A DNA stretch of 11,294 bases from Candidatus Woesebacteria bacterium UBA5073 (lineage in GTDB: Bacteria; Patescibacteriota; Microgenomatia; UBA8517). Both the position numbers and the translations under genes were made by a program. Below the pieces are notes generated by a model. It searched no databases, was not told the origin of the DNA, and was given only the letters and a program-made list of their open reading frames with translations. Location of the stretch: NCBI GenBank assembly GCA_002415845.1, contig DIAR01000018.1:1-11294 (forward strand), read 5' to 3'. Below, piece after piece: positions 7,065 to 11,294 of the stretch (positions within the stretch are counted from its first letter, which is position 1; every line of letters starts with the position of its first letter).

Positions 7065-7117
7065 GTGCAAAGTTGTGCCCATTTATGCTTAAGCGTTTTG
7101 TTGAAAACGAACTTTAA

Positions 7118-7141
7118 CTTTTGTGGATACTTTTGTGGATA
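7118..7141 (+). repeat. Perfect 12-bp tandem repeat carrying two DnaA boxes
   Basis: CTTTTGTGGATA occurs twice head to tail (7118-7129 and 7130-7141). Each copy carries the core of a DnaA box: 7122-7130 (GTATCCACA on the minus strand, one mismatch) and 7134-7142 (TTATCCACA, perfect). The 12-bp period places two DnaA molecules on nearly the same face of the helix, suited to cooperative binding. Confidence 0.85.
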
Positions 7142-7154
7142 AATCCAAGGCCGG

Positions 7155-7163
7155 TGGGGATAA
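7155..7163 (-). promoter_or_regulatory. DnaA box, one mismatch
   Basis: TTATCCCCA on the minus strand, one mismatch to TTATCCACA, in the same orientation as the tandem pair at 7122-7142 and 12 nt from it. Confidence 0.55.
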
Positions 7164-7192
7164 GTGAATAAGATTCAAAAAAGAGTTAACAA

Positions 7193-7201
7193 TTATCCTC
7201 A
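7193..7201 (+). promoter_or_regulatory. DnaA box overlapping the dnaA stop, one mismatch
   Basis: TTATCCTCA on the plus strand, one mismatch to TTATCCACA, includes the dnaA stop codon. A second site, TTATCCCCA, lies at 7213-7221 inside the last codons of dnaA. Both point opposite to the boxes at 7122-7163, so the two groups face each other. Confidence 0.5.
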
Positions 7202-8566
7202 AAGCGAGTTTTTTATCCCCAGGATATCCTGACGGATTTGCACATCGGAAGTTAGGATTTGTGAGATTTTGGCAACGGCGTGCATAACGGTGGTGTGGTC
7301 CCTTCCCCCAACAACTCTCCCCACCTCTTCTAAGGGTAATTGAAGTTGGGTTCGAAGAAGATACATTAATATTTGTCTGGGGAGAGCAATCGGTCTGGCA
7401 CGGGACTGACCAAGAAGAGCTTTTTTCCCAACCGAAAAGTATTTGGCCACGGCCGAGACAACTTCGTTTGGGTTGGCCCTTACGCCTTTCCCGGTTTCTT
7501 CAACCCCTTTCCCCAGTAAAGACTGGACCAGCTCTTGAGTTACCTCAAGGTTTTTCAGTTTGGCTTCGGTAATAAGCTTGATAATAAAGCCCTCGATTTT
7601 TCTGGCCGAGTCGATATTGGCGGCAATCAGTTGAACAGTATCCATAGACAGATCAATCCCCCTTTCTTTGGTTTTGATTTGAATGATGGCACAACGCAGT
7701 TCAAAATCGGGTTGGGAAATATCAACGATTAAGCCGGCCTCAAAACGACTTCTTAATCTTTCTTCCAACTTGGCAATTTCGGAAGGTGGCCTGTCGGAGG
7801 TTAAAACAACCTGACCACCATCACCGGTAACGGCGTTAAAAGTGTGGAAGAACTCTTCCTGAACCGCATCCTTGCCGGCAATAAATTGAATATCGTCAAT
7901 AAAAAGACAATCCAATTTGCGGTACTTATTGCGGAAGCTTTGGGTGGTTTTGTTCCTTATCCCCTCAACAATGTCGTTGGTGAATTCTTCTCCCGAACAA
8001 AAATAAATTTTTGCATCAACGTTTTTATCCAAGATGGCATGGCCAATAGCGTTCATTAAATGGGTTTTGCCGACCCCTACCCCACCCCAAACAAAAAGCG
8101 GGTTATAAGCATTACCGGGGTTTTGAGCGACCGCCTCGGCTGCTGCCCAGGCCATTTGGTTGGAAGTCGAAACGGCATAGTTGGCAAAGTTAAAACCGGG
8201 TTTTATTTTGGCTTTAATAAAAGAAGAAAGCGTTTCCTCATCTTTATTGGTTTCGAAAAGAGGAATCGGTTTTACCCCTTCCTTTAGGGTGCTTTCAGGA
8301 TTTTGTTTAACAATGAAAGCAATATCACAAGATTTGCCGAGAGACTTGCTCAAAGAATCCTGAACCAAACCGAAGTATCTGTTTTCAATGGTTGTTTTGA
8401 CATATGAAGAATTACAGCCGACCTGAACAGAGAAGCGGTCGTTTATTTCTTCCAGGCCGATTAGGTAGGTTTGGGTAAACCACGTTGAGAAGATAGCCGG
8501 TGAAACAGAAACTTTCACACTTTCTAAAATCTCGTGCCAGAATGCTTTTTGATCAATTATCGTCAT
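7199..8566 (-). CDS. dnaA: Chromosomal replication initiator protein DnaA
   Basis: A full-length 455-residue initiator. Domain I (about 1-85, starting with AFWHEILESVKVSVSPAIF) mediates self-association and helicase loading. A short linker follows to about 120. Domain III (about 122-340) is the AAA+ ATPase: Walker A GGVGVGKT at 161-168, Walker B LFIDDIQF with D224-D225, sensor I in VVLTSDRPP, and the LEERLRSRFEAGL box with its arginine-finger region (267-279). Domain IV (about 365-455) is the DNA-binding part, with the DnaA signature VGGRDHTTVMHA at 419-430 that reads the TTATCCACA box. The start at 8566 is the first ATG after the promoter, and homologues begin similarly; no clear Shine-Dalgarno is visible. 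DnaA boxes flank the gene on both sides. A perfect box lies inside its promoter, so autoregulation is likely. Confidence 0.98.
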   Translation of the reverse strand: MTIIDQKAFWHEILESVKVSVSPAIFSTWFTQTYLIGLEEINDRFSVQVGCNSSYVKTTIENRYFGLVQDSLSKSLGKSCDIAFIVKQNPESTLKEGVKPIPLFETNKDEETLSSFIKAKIKPGFNFANYAVSTSNQMAWAAAEAVAQNPGNAYNPLFVWGGVGVGKTHLMNAIGHAILDKNVDAKIYFCSGEEFTNDIVEGIRNKTTQSFRNKYRKLDCLFIDDIQFIAGKDAVQEEFFHTFNAVTGDGGQVVLTSDRPPSEIAKLEERLRSRFEAGLIVDISQPDFELRCAIIQIKTKERGIDLSMDTVQLIAANIDSARKIEGFIIKLITEAKLKNLEVTQELVQSLLGKGVEETGKGVRANPNEVVSAVAKYFSVGKKALLGQSRARPIALPRQILMYLLRTQLQLPLEEVGRVVGGRDHTTVMHAVAKISQILTSDVQIRQDILGIKNSL

Positions 8567-8602
8567 CTTAGCGGATGAAAACCTTGGGTAGGAGCAAGCC
8601 GC

Positions 8603-8632
8603 ATAATAAATAAGTTATCCACAATCCGTCAA
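8603..8632 (-). promoter_or_regulatory. Predicted dnaA promoter with a DnaA box in its spacer
   Basis: On the minus strand TTGACG (8627-8632, five of six) is followed after 18 nt by TATTAT (8603-8608, five of six). Transcription would start near 8596, about 30 nt before the dnaA ATG. The spacer contains the perfect DnaA box at 8615-8623, so bound DnaA would overlap RNA polymerase. This is the expected design of a self-repressing dnaA promoter. Confidence 0.7.
8615..8623 (+). promoter_or_regulatory. Perfect DnaA box upstream of dnaA
   Basis: TTATCCACA matches the consensus at all nine positions. It lies between the -35 and -10 of the dnaA promoter and 30 nt from the -35 of the divergent rpmH promoter. 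It could serve both as an upstream origin element and as an operator. Confidence 0.85.
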
Positions 8633-8652
8633 GGACCATTTTAACTTTCGCA

Positions 8653-8681
8653 TTGAAGAAACGGCCCCCTTTCTATATAAT
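8653..8681 (+). promoter_or_regulatory. Strong rpmH operon promoter, predicted leaderless start
   Basis: TTGAAG (8653-8658, four of six) is followed after exactly 17 nt by a perfect TATAAT (8676-8681). The -10 ends only 6 nt before the rpmH ATG at 8688, so the expected transcription start falls on or beside the A of the ATG. No room remains for a ribosome binding site. The promoter is back-to-back with that of dnaA, the two -35 boxes being 20 bp apart. Confidence 0.75.
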
Positions 8682-8687
8682 AGCCCT

Positions 8688-8828
8688 ATGTCAACGAAAC
8701 GAACGTATCAACCGCATAAAATAAAAAGGGCCAAGAAGTTTGGTTTTAGGGCCAGAATGAAAACGGCCAAAGGTAGAAAAACTTTAAAAAGGAGAATTCT
8801 TAAGGGTAGAAAAAAATTGACCCTCTGA
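8688..8828 (+). CDS. rpmH: 50S ribosomal protein L34
   Basis: A 46-residue, very basic protein. It begins [20 protein letters not shown], continues [22 protein letters not shown] and ends KKLTL, matching the near-invariant L34 pattern (RTYQP, a GFRARM core, GR, RR, KGRK) at normal length. L34 binds 23S rRNA in the large subunit. It is the first gene of the rightward cluster and is followed after 16 nt by rnpA, the classical rpmH-rnpA pair beside the origin. The RTYQP motif lies four codons in, so no later start is possible. No Shine-Dalgarno is present, consistent with the predicted leaderless transcript. Confidence 0.97.
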   Translation: MSTKRTYQPHKIKRAKKFGFRARMKTAKGRKTLKRRILKGRKKLTL

Positions 8829-8844
8829 TTAAAAACTCGAAAGT

Positions 8845-9189
8845 ATGTTAGCCCGCAAATTTAGCTTAAACGGAAAGAGTAATTTTGAGAGAGTTGAAAA
8901 AGAAGGGAAGATGTATCAATCTGATTCCTTTGGCGTTTCATACTTTGAACGTGGAGACGACAGCGATTCAAGATTTGGCTTTATCGTTTCCAATAAAATA
9001 GCCAAAGAGGCGGTTTTAAGAAACAGGGTCAAAAGGGCCTTAAGTGAATCCGTCAGATTTGAAATGACGCGTCTGAAAAACGGTTACGATGTTATCTTTT
9101 TGGTAAAACAGTTAAGCCTTAGGAAATCAACCGACGAGCTGATGAAAGAAGTAAGGACGGCCCTTGAGAAGATAAATTTATACAAATGA
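8845..9189 (+). CDS. rnpA: Ribonuclease P protein component
   Basis: A 114-residue basic protein, the usual length for RnpA, which joins the catalytic RNase P RNA to mature tRNA 5' ends. It shows the FSLNGKSNFERV opening, FGFIVSNKIAKEAVLRN, the family hallmark RNR at 59-61 running into RVKRAL, and the C-terminal strand YDVIFLVK. The start codon at 8845 follows a weak upstream sequence with no clear Shine-Dalgarno, so translation may depend on ribosomes arriving from rpmH. The stop TGA overlaps the yidD ATG in an ATGA. Confidence 0.96.
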   Translation: MLARKFSLNGKSNFERVEKEGKMYQSDSFGVSYFERGDDSDSRFGFIVSNKIAKEAVLRNRVKRALSESVRFEMTRLKNGYDVIFLVKQLSLRKSTDELMKEVRTALEKINLYK

Positions 9190-9407
9190 AAAAAATATCA
9201 ATTAGCTTAATCAAATTTTATAAGAACTTTGTATCATTCCTTTTGGAAACCTTGTTTGGTAAAGGCTGTCGCTTTTACCCAACCTGCAGCGATTATGCCA
9301 AAGAAGCGATAGGGAAGTATGGTTTCCAAAAAGGTTCAACAATGTCTCTTAAAAGATTAAGTAAATGCCACCCGTTTAATAAGGGTGGAGTTGATTTTGT
9401 TAACTAA
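9186..9407 (+). CDS. yidD: Membrane protein insertion efficiency factor YidD
   Basis: A 73-residue protein of normal family length. It has an amphipathic N-terminal helix (ISLIKFYKNFVSFLLETLF) that would lie on the inner face of the membrane. The family signature follows: GCRFYPTCSDYAKEAI with C28 and C34, then RLSKCHPFNKGG with C61. YidD is thought to help YidC-dependent insertion of membrane proteins. The start overlaps the rnpA stop by 4 nt, and the stop directly abuts the yidC ATG, giving the conserved rnpA-yidD-yidC order. Nothing is missing compared with typical members. Confidence 0.95.
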   Translation: MKKISISLIKFYKNFVSFLLETLFGKGCRFYPTCSDYAKEAIGKYGFQKGSTMSLKRLSKCHPFNKGGVDFVN

Positions 9408-10235
9408 ATGAATATGAATATTTTTCAGGTCGCCTTAGTTCAGCCCTTAGCCAACGGTTTGGTTTTGTTTTATAACCTTCTTTTTCACAACATGGGCCTG
9501 GCGATTATCGGTTTCTCTTTAGTTCTTCGTTTTGTTTTAAATCCGTTAACCAAACCATATATGGAGTCAATGAAGAAGATGAAGGATATGGAGCCGGAAT
9601 TAAGAAAGATTAAAGAAAAGTTTAAGGACGACAAGAAGAAACAAATGGAAGCCCAAACCCAGTTTTATAAAGAGAAGGGAATTAACCCCGGCGGGGGATG
9701 CCTTCCTTATATTTTGCAAATCATCGTCTTAATTGCTCTTTTCCAGGTTTTTAATAAGTTTTTGTCAGGTGACGGAATTTTAAAATTAAACGATCTTTTA
9801 TATGCACCCCTTAAGTTTCCTGAAGGCCATATGATTAATACCTGGTTCATATATCGAGACATTACCAGGCCGGATGTTTTTTCAATTCCCGGTATTCCCT
9901 TTCCTGTTCCCGGTCCGATCTTGATTTTGGCGGCACTGGTCCAGTTTATCTCGGCCAAAATAATGGCGCCGGTAGTCAAGAAACAGGAAAAAATGGCTGA
10001 GAAAACCAAGCAACCGGAAGACAATGTACAAACGGCCATGCAATCATCGATGATCTATACTTTCCCCCTGTTTACTCTGGTCTTTGGTCTTAAGTTTCCG
10101 ACAGGCCTGGCTCTTTACTGGTTCCTGTTCTCTCTTTGGCAAACCGTTCAACAATATCAATCATCGGGTTGGGGAGGGCTTACTCCTTGGATTTCCAAGC
10201 TTGGTCTGATAAAATCCGAAGACACAAAAAAATAA
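9408..10235 (+). CDS. yidC: Membrane protein insertase YidC/Oxa1 family
   Basis: A 275-residue insertase that folds proteins into the cytoplasmic membrane, alone or with SecYEG. It lacks the large periplasmic domain of proteobacterial YidC and so resembles the short Gram-positive/CPR form. Hydrophobic segments lie at about 7-27, 29-48, 99-118, 168-188, 213-229 and 230-249. R41 in the second of these matches the groove arginine. A charged cytoplasmic hairpin (50-95) precedes the signature INPGGGCLPYILQ (92-104). There is no clear lipobox at the N-terminus. The start abuts the yidD stop with no gap. ATG 9414 (Met3) is an equally possible start. The protein ends in a short basic tail instead of a long ribosome-binding extension. 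Confidence 0.95.
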   Translation: MNMNIFQVALVQPLANGLVLFYNLLFHNMGLAIIGFSLVLRFVLNPLTKPYMESMKKMKDMEPELRKIKEKFKDDKKKQMEAQTQFYKEKGINPGGGCLPYILQIIVLIALFQVFNKFLSGDGILKLNDLLYAPLKFPEGHMINTWFIYRDITRPDVFSIPGIPFPVPGPILILAALVQFISAKIMAPVVKKQEKMAEKTKQPEDNVQTAMQSSMIYTFPLFTLVFGLKFPTGLALYWFLFSLWQTVQQYQSSGWGGLTPWISKLGLIKSEDTKK

Positions 10236-10236
10236 T

Positions 10237-10722
10237 ATGGTTAAAAAAACAGCCGTTAAAAAAGACAACACTAAAACTTTGGAAGAAATAGCCAACAAGC
10301 TTTTAAGTCTGATGGGTACAAAAGCCGAGGCAAAAGTATCCGAAGAGAAAGAAAACGAAGCTTTATTGGTCGACATTGATCCCAAAGACGAGGCAGGCCT
10401 GATTATTGGCCGCCACGGTGAAACCCTCCTTTCTTTTCAAACCCTTTTAAACATGATTTACAAATCCAAGGTTGGGGAGTGGGCCAGGATTGTCGTCAAT
10501 GTTGGCGATTGGCGGGAAAAACAGGAAGAGCACTTAAAAGAGCTGGCAGCCGCCACCGCCCAAAGAGCCAAAGAAACAGGGGAAGACCAGTTTTTATATA
10601 ACCTTAAACCTGGACAAAGAAGGATTATTCATATGGAACTAAGTGAAGATAAAGAGATTGAAACCCTCTCTGAAGGTGAGGAACCGGAAAGATATTTGAT
10701 AGTTCGACCAAAAAAGGCTTAA
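10237..10722 (+). CDS. khpB: RNA-binding KH-R3H protein KhpB (Jag/EloR)
   Basis: A 161-residue cytoplasmic RNA-binding protein. After a lysine-rich start and a helix (TLEEIANKLLSLMG), residues 30-90 form a KH domain with the GxxG loop IIGRHGE (G58-G61). Residues 95-160 form an R3H domain, with R128 and H132 in the QRRIIHM motif and the ending ERYLIVRP. The N-terminal Jag_N domain found in Firmicutes members is absent. In Gram-positive bacteria the protein controls cell elongation and division together with KhpA. The start is 1 nt after the yidC stop, and the yidC-khpB order is widely conserved. No Shine-Dalgarno is visible, so coupled translation is likely. Confidence 0.93.
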   Translation: MVKKTAVKKDNTKTLEEIANKLLSLMGTKAEAKVSEEKENEALLVDIDPKDEAGLIIGRHGETLLSFQTLLNMIYKSKVGEWARIVVNVGDWREKQEEHLKELAAATAQRAKETGEDQFLYNLKPGQRRIIHMELSEDKEIETLSEGEEPERYLIVRPKKA

Positions 10723-10731
10723 ATAGCGTTA

Positions 10732-11294
10732 ATGCGCAAAGTTTTCTTCAGGCAAGATCTTTTTAAAAAGAGACTCTTCCAGCTTCTGGTTTTTTTATTA
10801 CCAACCCAACTGGCCTATCATTTTTGGCCGGACTTTTCCCTAATCTTTGGCATTAGGGTCGATTATCTCGCGCCGGCCGTTTATCTGACCGATGTTTTAA
10901 TTCTTTTGCTGATTCTTTTAAGTTTAAACAGGAAAAGCATCATTGGTTTTGTTAAAAAACATTGGCTCATTGTTCTTATTCTTTTACTGTTTACGGTCGG
11001 GAACATTTATTTTGCAAGAGGCAGAGAGGTGGCTCTAATTAAGTGGCTTAAAATAGGGGAGTTGGTTTTGTTTTCAATCCTTGTTTCAAAAGAGAGAAAC
11101 TTTAATATTCAGACCTGGGTAATTAAACCCCTGCTTTATTCTTCAATTTTGTTTTCTTTAATTGGTGTTGTTCAATTCTTTTTGGGTAGAACGATCGGAG
11201 GCATTTTTTACCTCTTGGGAGAAAGAAGTTTCAATTTAAATTTACCGGGAATTGCCCTGGTGAAACTAAACGGAACAAACTTTTTACGGGCCTA
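10732..11294 (+). CDS. O-antigen ligase/polymerase-like membrane protein (truncated by window end)
   Basis: The frame opens with ATG at 10732, 9 nt after khpB, and runs off the right edge after 187 codons without a stop. It begins MRKVFFRQDLFKKRLFQLLV and has hydrophobic helices at about 14-30, 46-65, 77-93, 104-118 and 134-152. A GERSFN...LPGIA segment at 163-175 is followed by LNGTNFLRA, the stretch that leads into the large external loop of Wzy/WaaL-like proteins. These enzymes join or polymerise lipid-linked glycans at the outer face of the membrane. The catalytic loop lies outside the window, so ligase cannot be told from polymerase. It seems to be co-transcribed with the rpmH cluster, since I see no terminator or new promoter in the 9-nt gap. 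Confidence 0.75.
   Translation, partial: MRKVFFRQDLFKKRLFQLLVFLLPTQLAYHFWPDFSLIFGIRVDYLAPAVYLTDVLILLLILLSLNRKSIIGFVKKHWLIVLILLLFTVGNIYFARGREVALIKWLKIGELVLFSILVSKERNFNIQTWVIKPLLYSSILFSLIGVVQFFLGRTIGGIFYLLGERSFNLNLPGIALVKLNGTNFLRA

Larger units (their letters stand above)
7016..7221. other. oriC: Chromosomal replication origin (oriC), main part
   Basis: The dnaA-dnaN spacer holds an AT-rich stretch (7016-7033), a run of TAG-type trinucleotides (7034-7051), a short GC-rich step and several DnaA boxes. On the plus strand the TGTGGATAA-oriented boxes are 7134-7142 (perfect), 7122-7130 (one mismatch), 7155-7163 (one mismatch) and 7056-7064 (two mismatches). The opposite-oriented boxes are 7193-7201 and 7213-7221 (one mismatch each), the last within the dnaA coding end. 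With the perfect box upstream of dnaA (8615-8623) this gives a bipartite origin around dnaA, comparable in layout to Bacillus. The call rests on motifs and gene context. Confidence 0.85.

Noticed and set aside
7094..7109. Inverted repeat CGTTTT-GTTG-AAAACG in the dnaA-dnaN spacer, considered as a dnaA terminator
   Set aside because: The stem is only six pairs, AT-rich, and no U-tract follows on the dnaA transcript. It lies about 90 nt past the stop within the origin, so an origin-structure role is as likely.
8688..9189. UGA as a sense codon (as in some CPR lineages)
   Set aside because: TGA ends rpmH, rnpA and dnaA exactly at the expected family lengths.
1..11294. CRISPR arrays, tRNA or rRNA genes
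   Set aside because: No spaced direct repeats and no RNA-gene signatures were found in the few short intergenic gaps.

Overview
The window looks like part of the chromosome of a Candidate Phyla Radiation (Patescibacteria) bacterium, probably of the Microgenomates type. This is an inference, not a database result. The signs are moderate G+C, very tight gene packing with 1-13 nt gaps or overlaps, a PrgI/TraC/VirB4/M23-type secretion module of the kind common in those genomes, a KhpB/Jag protein without the N-terminal Jag domain, and a YidC without the large periplasmic domain. TGA ends several well-recognised genes (rpmH, rnpA, dnaA), so UGA is a stop here and the UGA-glycine code of some CPR lineages does not apply.

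Left region (1-5857, all +): the tail of an unidentified gene, then a 225-aa VirB4/TraC N-terminal-like protein, a 623-aa VirB4-family ATPase, a 691-aa protein joining a charged N-terminal half, a membrane region and an M23 metallopeptidase domain, and a 392-aa membrane-anchored PEGA-domain protein with a probable beta-propeller. These form one run with overlaps or 1-4 nt gaps and look like a minimal type IV secretion/conjugation-like apparatus. No relaxase, coupling protein or mobile-element boundary is visible.

Centre (5854-8687): the replication origin locus on the minus strand. dnaN and dnaA are transcribed leftward. The 238-nt dnaN-dnaA spacer holds a DnaA-box cluster, including a perfect 12-bp tandem repeat. 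It also holds six TAG/TTG trinucleotides next to a short GC-rich step and a DnaA-like box, which is the layout of a DnaA-trio unwinding element. The dnaA-rpmH spacer holds a perfect DnaA box inside the spacer of a likely dnaA promoter, back-to-back with a strong promoter for rpmH. The origin therefore appears bipartite, as in Bacillus.

Right region (8688-11294, all +): the classic origin-flanking cluster rpmH-rnpA-yidD-yidC-khpB, followed 9 nt later by a truncated multi-membrane protein resembling O-antigen ligase/polymerases. The rpmH promoter places the predicted transcription start at the ATG, so this operon probably begins with a leaderless mRNA.

Together the window links replication initiation (DnaA, DnaN, oriC), ribosome and RNase P supply, membrane-protein insertion, and two envelope functions (a secretion-like machine and a surface-polysaccharide enzyme). 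No intergenic stretch exceeds 300 nt.
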